Shown: one piece after another, positions 14,600 to 23,008 of the stretch
Position numbering within the stretch: position 1 is the first letter of the stretch
Layout of the letters: every line of letters begins with the position of its first letter
Source of the DNA: Microcella putealis
Lineage (GTDB): Bacteria; Actinomycetota; Actinomycetes; Actinomycetales; Microbacteriaceae
Reading direction: 5' to 3'
DNA: 64,000 nucleotides
Assembly (NCBI RefSeq): GCF_004216575.1
Contig: NZ_SGWW01000006.1
Span: 1 to 64,000, forward strand
The notes under the pieces: generated by a model
The model's database searches: none
What the model was told of the DNA's origin: nothing
What the model saw: the letters and a program-made list of their open reading frames with translations, nothing else
Program-made: the position numbers and the translations under genes

Positions 14600-15169
14600 G
14601 TGACCGACACCGCGCGCGAGCACCGCATGCGCGAGCTGGTCGCGCTGGTCGGCGAGCCGGTGCGCCGCTACCTGCACCGCCGCACCGACGCGGCGACCGC
14701 CGACGACGTGTTCGGGGACGTGCTGCTCGTGTGCTGGCGACGGCTCGACGACGTTCCGGCCGAGCCGGAAAACGCCGTGCCGTGGGCGTTCGTCGTGGCG
14801 CGGCAGTGTCTGCAGAACGCGCAGCGCGCCGAGCGTCGACGCGGGCGGCTCGTCGGCCGCATTATCGCGATCGACCCGCCCCCGGCCGCTGCTGCCCCGC
14901 TCGGCGCGGAGGACCCCGACGACGACCCCCGCGCGGCCGCCGTCACCACAGCGCTGACCAGACTGCGGGCCGACGACGCCGAGGTGCTACGCCTCTGGGC
15001 GTGGGAAGAACTCGAGAGCCCGCAGATCGCCGTCGTGCTCGACATCTCGGCAAACGCCGCCGCCATTCGCCTGCACCGCGCGAAGGCGCGCCTGAAGGCC
15101 GAGCTCGAGAAATCTGCACCGCCACCCGGACATGTACGGCACGAGGAAGGGAGAACAACGAATGACTGA
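14600..15169 (+). CDS. ECF-type RNA polymerase sigma factor
   Basis: A 189-aa sigma-70 family protein. Region 2 is in ELVALVGEPVRRYLHRRTDAATADDVFGDVLLVCWRRLDDVP; region 4 is in LRADDAEVLRLWAWEELESPQIAVVLDISANAAAIRLHRAKARLKAEL, a clear helix-turn-helix for -35 binding. The GTG at 14600 is preferred; the frame is open to 14555. The stop overlaps the start of the next gene, whose product has a single membrane helix, so the pair is likely a sigma factor and a membrane regulator translated together. Target promoters cannot be told from this window. Confidence 0.85.
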   Translation: MTDTAREHRMRELVALVGEPVRRYLHRRTDAATADDVFGDVLLVCWRRLDDVPAEPENAVPWAFVVARQCLQNAQRAERRRGRLVGRIIAIDPPPAAAAPLGAEDPDDDPRAAAVTTALTRLRADDAEVLRLWAWEELESPQIAVVLDISANAAAIRLHRAKARLKAELEKSAPPPGHVRHEEGRTTND

Positions 15170-15773
15170 CGACGACAGCGAACTGCGCGCACAGCTGCGC
15201 TCGGCCGACCCGGCCCGCCGGCTCCCCGCCCTCGGCCCCGAGGGGCTCAACCGAGAGATGGAGCAGCTCATGTCCAACACCACCCACACCGCGCCCGCTG
15301 GCGCCGACACCGACAACGCCCGCCCGCGCATCCCCCGCTGGATGCCTTTGGCCGGCGTCGCGGCGGCCCTCGCGATCGCCGCCGCGATCGTCGCGCCGCT
15401 CGCACTCGGCGGCACTGAGCCGAGCGTCGAGGCCCTCGCCCCGCCGACCGGCGGCGACGTCGCCAGCGGCGGCTGCCTCGCGCTGGAGCCGGCGACCATC
15501 GCCGCGCAGGAGCAGGCGTTCGCCGCCACCGTCATCGCCGTCGAGGGCGACACCGTCACCCTGGACGTGACCGAAACCCTCGCTGGCGAGGTCGCCGACC
15601 GCGTCACGGTGACCCAGGTCGACGCGACGTCGTCCGACTTCTCGGGCGTGCCGTTTGTCGAGGGCAACGACTACCTGGTCGGCGCGCTCAACGGCGCCAT
15701 GACGGGCTGCGGCGTCACCGGAGAAGACACCCCCGAACTGCGCGCGCTGTACGACGCCGCGTTCGCTGGCTAG
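15162..15773 (+). CDS. Single-pass membrane protein, probable partner of the ECF sigma factor
   Basis: A 203-aa protein: about 50 cytosolic residues (MTDDDSELRAQLRSADPARR), one membrane helix (WMPLAGVAAALAIAAAIVAPLALGG), then an outer domain of about 110 residues containing two cysteines (GGCLALEP and TGCGVTG) that could form a disulfide. The ATG at 15162 sits inside the last codons of the sigma gene and has a GAAGGGAG site 8 bases upstream. Position and topology suggest an anti-sigma factor, but no zinc-binding ZAS motif (HxxxCxxC) is present, so this is inferred from context. Confidence 0.65.
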   Translation: MTDDDSELRAQLRSADPARRLPALGPEGLNREMEQLMSNTTHTAPAGADTDNARPRIPRWMPLAGVAAALAIAAAIVAPLALGGTEPSVEALAPPTGGDVASGGCLALEPATIAAQEQAFAATVIAVEGDTVTLDVTETLAGEVADRVTVTQVDATSSDFSGVPFVEGNDYLVGALNGAMTGCGVTGEDTPELRALYDAAFAG

Positions 15774-15776
15774 ACC

Positions 15777-16280
15777 CTAGGCCGCCACGGCCGGGGCGAG
15801 GTACTCGTCCCACTGCGGCTGAGGGCGTTCGATGCCCCGCACGAGCCACGCGGTTCCGTGCGGGGCTTTCGGCGTGACGCGCAACCGCCAGCCCATTTCG
15901 GCGGGCGTGCGGTCGCCCTTCACGTTGTTGCAGCGCAGGCAGCAGGCGACCAGGTTCTCCCACGAGTCGGCGCCGCCGCGCGAGCGTGGCTGCACGTGGT
16001 CGATCGTCGAGGCGAACGATGCGCAGTACGCGCAGCGGTTGCCGTCGCGCCGCAGTACGCCGCGGCGCGTGAGCGGCACCGAACGCGTGTGCGGAATCTT
16101 TACGTAGCGCCGCAGCACAATCACGCTCGGCCGGTCGAAGGCATCGGTGATGCCGAAAACCGGATGCTCGCCGTCGGCGGCAAGGATCGTCGCCTTCCCG
16201 TTCATCACGAGCACGAGGGCTCGGCGGAACGACACCACGGCGAGGGGTTCGTACCCGGCGTTCAAGACGAGTGTGCGCAC
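15777..16280 (-). CDS. HNH endonuclease family protein
   Basis: A 167-aa protein typical of actinobacteria. The N-terminal half (TLVLNAGYEPLAVVSFRRAL, VFGITDAFDRPSVIVLRRYV) is the usual family prefix. The C-terminal half is the nuclease core: NRCAYCASFASTIDHVQPRS with the first Cys pair and catalytic His, ENLVACC, and RCNNVKGDRT, giving an H-N-N triad and four zinc cysteines. The GTG at 16280 is chosen because AGGAG lies 5 bases upstream; an ATG at 16328 would add 16 unrelated residues. Preceded by a leader ORF and an intrinsic terminator, so its transcription is probably attenuated. Confidence 0.88.
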   Translation of the reverse strand: MRTLVLNAGYEPLAVVSFRRALVLVMNGKATILAADGEHPVFGITDAFDRPSVIVLRRYVKIPHTRSVPLTRRGVLRRDGNRCAYCASFASTIDHVQPRSRGGADSWENLVACCLRCNNVKGDRTPAEMGWRLRVTPKAPHGTAWLVRGIERPQPQWDEYLAPAVAA

Positions 16281-16390
16281 GGCTTCTCCTGTCGACTGGG
16301 CCCGCATGGCCTGCGGGCGGTCACTCATCGACGCCGGCTCCGGCTGCGAAGTGCGGTGTCTGCCGTTTTCTTGCGCCCGCGTGCGGGCAC

Positions 16391-16421
16391 AAAAAAAGCA
16401 CTGCCGTTAGACGACAGTGCT
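16391..16421 (-). terminator. Intrinsic terminator/attenuator before the HNH gene
   Basis: On the minus strand AGCACTGTCG pairs with CGGCAGTGCT (one G-U pair) around a TCTAA loop and is followed at once by seven T residues. This is a textbook rho-independent terminator. It lies 110 bases upstream of the HNH start and overlaps the last codons and stop of the leader ORF at 16407-16523, whose TAA falls in the hairpin loop. Confidence 0.9.
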
Positions 16422-16523
16422 GGTGTGCGCGCGAGCCTGACAGGGCAGGGCCGCGCTGACGCCGCTGACTATGCGAAAGATCGCGCGCGCATCCACGGTT
16501 TGGATGTCGCGTTGCCCTCGCAT
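16407..16523 (-). CDS. 38-codon leader ORF ending in the attenuator hairpin
   Basis: A short ORF read on the minus strand with a strong GAGGAG site 6 bases before its ATG. The product starts MRGQRDIQTVDARAIFRIVS and ends in ARAHTSTVV; it is not recognised. The stop codon TAA lies in the loop of the terminator at 16391-16421, so a ribosome finishing the ORF would cover the 5' arm of the hairpin. This geometry is that of a translation-coupled attenuator controlling the downstream HNH gene. It could instead be a small functional protein whose own terminator happens to touch its stop. Confidence 0.6.
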   Translation of the reverse strand: MRGQRDIQTVDARAIFRIVSGVSAALPCQARAHTSTVV

Positions 16524-16587
16524 GGTCGCTCCTCATCCGGTGCCGTACGGCGCCGATGAGCCTCAGGCTAACCCACGAAGATGAACG

Positions 16588-16606
16588 CGGGGCGACGAGC
16601 GCCCCG
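16588..16606 (-). terminator. GC hairpin after the NlpC/P60 gene
   Basis: CGGGGCG and CGCCCCG pair around a 5-base loop, 18 bases past the NlpC/P60 stop codon on the minus strand. There is no T run after it (GTTCATCTTC follows), so it is only a candidate terminator or transcript-end stabiliser. A TAGCCT that could serve as a -10 for the leader ORF lies just downstream. Confidence 0.4.
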
Positions 16607-16623
16607 CGGCGCGTCACGGCGGG

Positions 16624-17508
16624 CTAGATGCCGACGCGAACGATCCAGTAGTTGTCGGTCCAGATCGGGCGCAGGCTGACGGTCTTTCCGGCGCGAGGTG
16701 CGTCGATGATCATGCCGTTGCCGGCGTAAATGCCGTTGTGGCCGGGCATGATGACGAGGTCGCCCGGCAGAGCGTCTGCCTTCGAGATGCGCGTGCCCGC
16801 GGCGTCCTGCTGGGGCACCGTGCGCGGAAGGGCGATACCGAACTGCGCGTACACGTACTGCACGAAGCCCGAGCAGTCGAAGCCGGCGGGCGTCGTTCCG
16901 CCGAACAGGTACGGAACCCCTTGGTACTGCATGGCGACCTGGATGATCTGGTCGGGGCTGACCGTCGGGTACGGCGGGTTGGCGAGGAAGTCAGACACGC
17001 TCGGGCCGGAGGCGCGCGGAGCCGCCGCAGCAGCCGCGGCAGCTTCGGCAATGCGCGCTTGGCGCTCTTCGGCGGCGCGCGCGGCGACGAGCTCTTCCAT
17101 CGTCGTCGCGCTGAAGTCGTCGCGCAGGGCGGCGGTGGCGGCCAGCTGGCCGTCGATGGCGACCGACTGCGATTCGGTCGACTTGAGCTGGGCGAGTGCT
17201 TCAGCGTTGCCGGCGGTGATCGCGTTTTCGGCGTTCGCGGCGGGGTCGCTCAGCAGCGCGGTGCCCGGCAGTGCCATGGTGGCAATGAGACCGGTCGCCA
17301 CCGTGATGACGGCCATGTTGACGGCGGTGCGCTTGATTCCGGGGCGCGGTGCCGCGGCGACGGCCGGAGCGGTGGCGACGGCGAGCGGAGCCACGGGCGG
17401 GCGCACAACGAGCCCGGTGCGAGCGGTGCGGAGGTCGCGACGACGAAGGGCGGTGGGGTCTGCGGGCGCTGCGTCGCGCTCGGTCTCACCGGGGGTGCCT
17501 TGGATCAA
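16624..17508 (-). CDS. NlpC/P60 family peptidoglycan endopeptidase
   Basis: Secreted or membrane-anchored cell-wall hydrolase, 294 aa. A membrane-spanning signal anchor (AVNMAVITVATGLIATMALPG) follows a basic, Pro/Ala-rich N-terminus; residues about 105-170 are a helical Ala/Glu-rich segment probably forming a coiled coil; the C-terminal 110 residues are the NlpC/P60 domain with catalytic Cys in GGTTPAGFDCSGFVQYVYAQ, His in IMPGHNGIYAG and the polar third residue in the following strand. The start is a TTG at 17508 because GGAGG lies 7 bases upstream; the open frame upstream runs through the leader. MtrA-like repeats and a long leader suggest controlled expression. Confidence 0.87.
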   Translation of the reverse strand: MIQGTPGETERDAAPADPTALRRRDLRTARTGLVVRPPVAPLAVATAPAVAAAPRPGIKRTAVNMAVITVATGLIATMALPGTALLSDPAANAENAITAGNAEALAQLKSTESQSVAIDGQLAATAALRDDFSATTMEELVAARAAEERQARIAEAAAAAAAAPRASGPSVSDFLANPPYPTVSPDQIIQVAMQYQGVPYLFGGTTPAGFDCSGFVQYVYAQFGIALPRTVPQQDAAGTRISKADALPGDLVIMPGHNGIYAGNGMIIDAPRAGKTVSLRPIWTDNYWIVRVGI

Positions 17509-17658
17509 GAGGTAACCTCCTGCGCCTCGCCGCTCCTTGGTGCGGCCCGTCACTGTTTCGTGTATTCCACGGTCCGGGCAGGAGACGGGCGTGCGGGCGT
17601 CCTGCGTCGGAGCCGCCATGCCCTGGGTGTGGGCGGCGACCTCGCGAGTGTACGTGAG
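17509..17658 (-). promoter_or_regulatory. Long structured 5' leader of the NlpC/P60 gene
   Basis: About 150 bases of GC-rich leader lie between the probable promoter region and the TTG start. It contains pairing segments such as GCAGGA...TCCTGC and GTGGAATACAC. In many actinobacteria cell-wall hydrolase genes carry a ydaO/yuaA-type cyclic di-AMP riboswitch in this position. I cannot confirm the consensus by eye, so the identity of the structure is left open. Confidence 0.35.
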
Positions 17659-17674
17659 GTCACGGAACGGTTAC
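17659..17674 (-). promoter_or_regulatory. Possible MtrA binding repeat
   Basis: On the minus strand GTAAC (17670-17674) and GTGAC (17659-17663) are separated by 6 bases, giving an 11-base spacing of direct repeats. The MtrA response regulator of actinobacteria is known to bind GTAAC-N6-GTAAC-like repeats before cell-wall hydrolase genes such as NlpC/P60 and rpf. The second half site has one mismatch. Confidence 0.4.
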
Positions 17675-17711
17675 AACTCGAACCGCCCACACCACATGTA
17701 GTGGTTAATCC

Positions 17712-18401
17712 TCAGTCTGAAACGTAGATGTGCTGCGCGACCTCGGGCGGCAGCTCAATCGCCTCGGCGCGGCCCGTCACCTCGACCGAGATGTACCCGC
17801 CGTCACCGGGTCGGATGATCGCCTCGGCCCCCGGCATCACGCCCGCCTCGTGCAGCTGGTGCAGCACGTCGGGGTCGAACTGCACGGGCTCGGCCAGGCG
17901 CCGAATACTGCAGTGCCGCGTGCCGGCCGCCAGCGCGTGCGGCAGGGGAAGGACTCCGTCGAGGAACGGCTCTGCCTCGGGCAAGCCAAATTCTTCGAGC
18001 CCCGGAATCGGGTTGCCGTATGGCGACTCACTCGGGTTGTCGAGCATCGCGATGATGCGCCGCTCGACCTGCTCACTCATGACGTGCTCCCAGCGGCAGG
18101 CTTCGTCGTGCACGAGCGACCACTCGAGGCCGATGATGTCGTGCAGCAGACGCTCGGCGAGGCGGTGCTTGCGCATCACGGCTGTCGCCTTAGTGCGACC
18201 CTCAACGGTGAGCGCGAGGTGGCGGTCACCTTCGACGCTCACGAGCCCGTCGCGTTCCATACGGGCAACGGTCTGCGAGACGGTGGGGCCCGAGTGCCCA
18301 ATGCGTTCAGAGATACGCGCTCGCATGGGGACAATGCCCTCTTCTTCGAGGTCGAGGATCGTGCGCAGGTACATCTCCGTCGTGTCGACGAGATCGGTCA
18401 T
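17712..18401 (-). CDS. DtxR/IdeR-family metal-dependent transcriptional regulator
   Basis: Iron-responsive repressor of 229 aa. The N-terminal winged helix (TTEMYLRTILDLEEEGIVPMRARISERI, GPTVSQTVARMERDGLV) binds DNA; the dimerisation and metal domain holds KHRLAERLLHDI and VHDEACRWEHV, which keep the His, Cys, Glu and His of the primary and ancillary DtxR sites. The Cys in place of the MntR Glu favours an iron rather than manganese regulator. A C-terminal FeoA/SH3-like domain follows (GAEAIIRPGDGGYISVEV). Divergent from serC with 72 bases between. Likely controls the haem-uptake genes seen at 32282-34182, but no clear operator was found there. Confidence 0.9.
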   Translation of the reverse strand: MTDLVDTTEMYLRTILDLEEEGIVPMRARISERIGHSGPTVSQTVARMERDGLVSVEGDRHLALTVEGRTKATAVMRKHRLAERLLHDIIGLEWSLVHDEACRWEHVMSEQVERRIIAMLDNPSESPYGNPIPGLEEFGLPEAEPFLDGVLPLPHALAAGTRHCSIRRLAEPVQFDPDVLHQLHEAGVMPGAEAIIRPGDGGYISVEVTGRAEAIELPPEVAQHIYVSD

Positions 18402-18464
18402 ACCCAGCGCCTCCCCTTCTTCGCGTCGCCTCGCGGCGCACCCGTCCAGCCTAATCGCTCGTAG

Positions 18465-19589
<1,125 letters not shown>

Positions 19590-19594
19590 CGCCG

Positions 19595-19831
19595 ATGCGC
19601 CTCTGGGTGCCGCACGACGAGCGCCGGCCGCAGCCCGAGCCGCTCGCGACGAACGACCGGCAGGCCTACGTTGTGGGCATGGGCTTGTGGCTCATCGTCG
19701 CGATCGGCGTGGCGATTGCCGCGACTATGGGCATGCTGCGCGACCCGGCGTTTGCGACCGCGACCATCGCGATCGGCGTGGGCCTCGGCGTTCTGGGCGT
19801 GATCGTCGTCAGTCGTCCGCGTCGACGCTGA
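19595..19831 (+). CDS. DUF2530 small membrane protein
   Basis: A 78-aa protein with two predicted membrane helices (GMGLWLIVAIGVAIAATMG and FATATIAIGVGLGVLGVIVV) between a polar N-terminus and an RPRRR end. The layout matches the actinobacterial DUF2530 family, function unknown. Lies 5 bases after serC, so probably co-transcribed. Its 3' end overlaps the convergent DUF3027 gene by 23 bases. Confidence 0.8.
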   Translation: MRLWVPHDERRPQPEPLATNDRQAYVVGMGLWLIVAIGVAIAATMGMLRDPAFATATIAIGVGLGVLGVIVVSRPRRR

Positions 19832-20294
19832 CACCCTCGTCGGCGTGCGCGTCGATGTCGACGCCGTCGAACACGTCAGCGTCGTGGTCGTCGTGCAGGT
19901 CGTGCTCGTCGGCATCGTCGTCGTCTGAATCGTCGTCGTCCGCGTCGTCATCCGACTCGTCGTCGGCGCCCGCGGCGGCGAGCTCAGCCTGCTGCGCGAT
20001 GTACTCGTCAAGCCGGTCGGCCCACGGCACCCAGTCGGGTGCGAGCAGCGCGCCGTCGCCCGGCATGAGCTCGGTCTCGAGCACGCTGGGATTCGCCGGG
20101 TCGATGGTGCTGACCGCGACCGTCCAAACCCAGCCCGGGTAGCCACCCATCGTCGTCGAGTAGGTCAGCGTCACCACGCCATCGGTCGACGTGTCGACCT
20201 CGCGCAGTTGGCCGACCGTGCGCTCGGGCGTGACCTCGGCGAGCGCCGAACGACCGAGCGCCTCGAGGGTGTCCTTACCGGGTGCGTCAGGCAT
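19809..20294 (-). CDS. DUF3027 protein with very acidic C-terminal tail
   Basis: A 161-aa protein. Residues 1-100 (DTLEALGRSALAEVTPERTV, LTYSTTMGGYPGWVWTVAVS, WADRLDEYIAQQAELA) resemble the actinobacterial DUF3027 domain. The last 55 residues are low-complexity Asp/His/Glu (ADDESDDDADDDDSDDDDAD), which may bind metal or interact with basic partners. The ATG at 20294 lies inside the end of the cold-shock gene, so it is translated by coupling. Family members commonly sit next to a cold-shock gene; function unknown. Confidence 0.8.
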   Translation of the reverse strand: MPDAPGKDTLEALGRSALAEVTPERTVGQLREVDTSTDGVVTLTYSTTMGGYPGWVWTVAVSTIDPANPSVLETELMPGDGALLAPDWVPWADRLDEYIAQQAELAAAGADDESDDDADDDDSDDDDADEHDLHDDHDADVFDGVDIDAHADEGVSVDADD

Positions 20295-20667
20295 CCAGGT
20301 CGTCCGCGACCTTACGCAGCACGGCGGCCACCTTGCGACCCTGCTCGCGGTCGGGGTACCGACCCGCGCGGAGCTTGCCGCCGACGCCGTCGAGCAGCGT
20401 GATGAGGTCTTCGACGATGATCGCCATCTCGTCGGCCGGCTTGCGGTTGATCGCCGTGAGCGTGGGCTTCTGGTCGAGAATGCGCACCGACAGCGCCTGA
20501 GCGCCGCGCTTTCCGTCGGCAATGCCGAACTCGAGCCGCGTTCCCGGCTTGACGGTCGCTCCCGCGGGCAGCGCGGAGGCGTGCAGGAAGACCTCGTCGC
20601 CCTCATCGCTGGCGATGAAGCCGAAACCTTTGTCTTGGTCGTAGAACTTGACCTTGCCGGTGGGCAT
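20287..20667 (-). CDS. Cold-shock domain protein with C-terminal extension
   Basis: A 126-aa nucleic-acid-binding protein. Residues 1-65 are the OB-fold cold-shock domain with the RNP1-like KGFGFIASDEG and the RNP2-like EVFLHASAL motif. A further 60 residues (PTLTAINRKPADEMAIIVEDLITLLDGVGGKLRAGRYPDR) distinguish it from the 67-residue CspA type and are typical of an actinobacterial subgroup. Stop overlaps the start of the DUF3027 gene by 8 bases. Confidence 0.92.
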   Translation of the reverse strand: MPTGKVKFYDQDKGFGFIASDEGDEVFLHASALPAGATVKPGTRLEFGIADGKRGAQALSVRILDQKPTLTAINRKPADEMAIIVEDLITLLDGVGGKLRAGRYPDREQGRKVAAVLRKVADDLDA

Positions 20668-20796
20668 GCGCGTACTCCTGACGTGTCGTGAAGCGTCTGC
20701 TGAAGGATACCCGCCTGGCACTGCCCCCTGGAGCGGGGGTAGGCCCCGCTCAGCGCCCGGGCATATCCTTACGCCATGCCGGAGGAGTCGATCGTC

Positions 20797-21048
20797 ATGA
20801 GCAACCGCGTCGAACGCGTGCTCGCGTACGCGGTCGCCGTCGTCATCGTCGTGAGCCTCGCCTGCTTTGTCGCCCTGATGTCGGGCGTTTCGGCGGGTCT
20901 TGACCCGCGTGACTTCACCTCGGGCATCTGGGCGTGGGTCACCATGCTTCCGCTCATCAGCTTGCCGATCGGTTTCGGCCTCATCGTCGCCCTGCTCATT
21001 GTGAGCGCGGTGCGGCGGTCGCGCGCCGCGAAGCATGCCGGCGGCTAG
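20797..21048 (+). CDS. Small two-helix membrane protein
   Basis: An 83-aa protein with two membrane helices (VLAYAVAVVIVVSLACFVALMSGV and TMLPLISLPIGFGLIVALLIVSAV) and a basic C-terminus (RRSRAAKHAGG). The ATG at 20797 is preferred over 20776 because GGAGGAG lies 9 bases before it. Overlaps the helicase-associated gene by 14 bases, so the two are likely coupled. Function unknown. Confidence 0.7.
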   Translation: MSNRVERVLAYAVAVVIVVSLACFVALMSGVSAGLDPRDFTSGIWAWVTMLPLISLPIGFGLIVALLIVSAVRRSRAAKHAGG

Positions 21049-22957
21049 CCCCGCGTCCATCGCTCTCGCGGCTCGCCTGCGACAGTTCGACGAGGCAGAC
21101 CTCGCCGCGCTGATTCGTGCGCGCCGGGTCTCGCCCGCCCCGCTTGCAGACCTGTTCGATCTGGCCGAGGCGCTGCTCGATGACGGCGCGATCGAGCAGG
21201 CGCTCGCCGACCTGCCCCGCGCATCCCTCGCCGCGTTGGCGACGGCGGGTGAACGCGATCCGGAGGGGCGCGGCATCGCGATCGCTGAGCTCGCTGCCGC
21301 GCTTGATGCGCCTCCGGAAGCCGTTGTCGACGCCCTGCGTACGCCGCTTGATCGGATGCTCGCCATCGCCGACGGCGACGGCATCGCTCCTGAGGCGGTC
21401 ACCCAGCTCACCGTGCCCGCACCGGTCTCGGCGGCGCTTGCGCGCTGGCCGGGGCGCGGGCTGCCGTCGGCGGGCGCGCTGCGCGATGTGGCAGCGCCGA
21501 GCCCGCTGCGACCCGTGGACGTCGATGAGATTGCGCGGCTTGACCGGCAGTCGGCAGAGAACGCGTTCAGCGCGGCGGTGCGCATCGCCGAGTTGACGCG
21601 GGCGCTCGGGGCCGAGCCGGCCCGACTGCTGGCACGGGGCGGGGTTTCGCTGCCCGACGCGCGTCGCGTGGCGGCCGCGGCGGCGATTCCCGACGATCGT
21701 CTCGACGACCATCTCGCGCTGGCGCGGGCGCTCGGTCTTGTTGCCGACACGCGCGAGCACCTCATCGCCACCGACGCCGCGTCGGAGTGGCGCAGCCGCA
21801 CCGTCCTTGACCGGTGGGCGGCCCTCGCCGACGCGTGGCGCCACGCGCTGCCCGACGCCCTGCGTGAGGCGGTCGGTGGCCGCGCCGCGGCGGGTGCGGG
21901 CGACCGCTCGGCCGAGTTCATTGACTGGTTGTATCCCGCGGCCGACCAGGCCTTGCGCGCCCGCTTTGCCGCCCTCGCCCGCCAGTCGGAGGTGCTCGGC
22001 ATCACGGTCGATGGCCGGGTGACGACCGTCGGTGCCGCGGCGCTGCGCGACGGCGGTGCGGCGGCCACCGCAAGCTTGGCGCCCCTCGTTCCGCCCGACG
22101 TGCGCCAGGTGTACCTGCAGCACGACCTCACCGTGGTGTCGCCCGGCCCCCTCGCCGCCGACCTCGACGAAACGCTGCGCACGATGGCCGATGTCGAGGC
22201 CGCGGGCCTTGCGGGCCGCTACCGGCTGAGCGCTGACAGTGTGAGCCGCGCCATCGCTGCAGGCCACACGCCAGAGGCTCTCGTCGCCTTCCTCACTGAG
22301 CTGTCGTTGACCGGCGTTCCGCAGCCGGTCGCCTATCTGATCGACGAGACGGCGCGCCGCTACGGCGCCATCAGGGTCGGGATGCTGTTGGTCGACGAGG
22401 CGACGGATCTCGCCGCGACGACGAGCATCCGCAGCGACGACACGGTGCTCATCGACGCCCTCGCGGTCGACCCGACCCTCGGCCCGCTGAACCTCACGCG
22501 CACGGGCCTGCACCGGCTGGTCAGCCGCCTTGACCCCGGCATCGTGTTGGGGGCGCTCATTGACGGGCGTTACCCGGCGGCGCCGGAGGAGGGCGAGCAT
22601 CCGATCGTCGCGTCGCGCCCCGCGCGCAGCTCACGCGGACGCAGCCCGAGTCGACCTCCCGCGTCGGGCCCCGCCCCCGACCCCGTCGTGGAGGCCGCGC
22701 GACGCCTGCACGGCGCCACCTCGAGCGCCGACGCAGCGGGCGGCGACGCGTGGGTGGCGCGGCAGTGGGAACTCGCCCTGCGCGCAAAACTGCCTGTGCG
22801 CGCGACCGTGCGCCTGCCCGACGGCAGCGAGCGCACCTTCGAGCTCGAGCCGAGCGGCATCGCTGCGGGGCGCGTGCGCGGGCGCGACCTGGCGGCCGAC
22901 GTCGAGCGCACCCTGCCGATCGCGAGCATCACGGCGCTCGACGTTCCCGACGCCTGA
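21035..22957 (+). CDS. Helicase-associated domain protein (XPB partner)
   Basis: A 640-aa actinobacterial protein without helicase motifs of its own. It carries the helicase-associated (Helicase_C_3-type) domain near residues 340-550 (PPDVRQVYLQHDLTVVSPGP, YRLSADSVSRAIAAGHTPEA, YLIDETARRYGAIRVGMLLV). The N-terminal half consists of Ala/Leu-rich winged-helix-like repeats. It lies directly before the XPB-type helicase gene, a conserved pair in actinobacteria, so it probably works with that helicase in DNA repair or remodelling. The exact partnership is inferred. Confidence 0.82.
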   Translation: MPAASPASIALAARLRQFDEADLAALIRARRVSPAPLADLFDLAEALLDDGAIEQALADLPRASLAALATAGERDPEGRGIAIAELAAALDAPPEAVVDALRTPLDRMLAIADGDGIAPEAVTQLTVPAPVSAALARWPGRGLPSAGALRDVAAPSPLRPVDVDEIARLDRQSAENAFSAAVRIAELTRALGAEPARLLARGGVSLPDARRVAAAAAIPDDRLDDHLALARALGLVADTREHLIATDAASEWRSRTVLDRWAALADAWRHALPDALREAVGGRAAAGAGDRSAEFIDWLYPAADQALRARFAALARQSEVLGITVDGRVTTVGAAALRDGGAAATASLAPLVPPDVRQVYLQHDLTVVSPGPLAADLDETLRTMADVEAAGLAGRYRLSADSVSRAIAAGHTPEALVAFLTELSLTGVPQPVAYLIDETARRYGAIRVGMLLVDEATDLAATTSIRSDDTVLIDALAVDPTLGPLNLTRTGLHRLVSRLDPGIVLGALIDGRYPAAPEEGEHPIVASRPARSSRGRSPSRPPASGPAPDPVVEAARRLHGATSSADAAGGDAWVARQWELALRAKLPVRATVRLPDGSERTFELEPSGIAAGRVRGRDLAADVERTLPIASITALDVPDA

Positions 22958-23008
22958 CGCCCGCCCTCCGCGCGGAGCTCTCAGCCCGCGCACCTAGACT
23001 GACCCGTT

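Noticed and set aside
16557-16580. DtxR-type operator upstream of the leader ORF
   Set aside because: GGTTAGCCT on the minus strand matches the centre of the consensus only; the outer bases fail.
20287-22182. 631-codon minus-strand frame that reads into the cold-shock protein
   Set aside because: Only the last 126 codons are the cold-shock protein; the rest is antisense to the helicase-associated gene and is Ser/Ala/Arg shadow.
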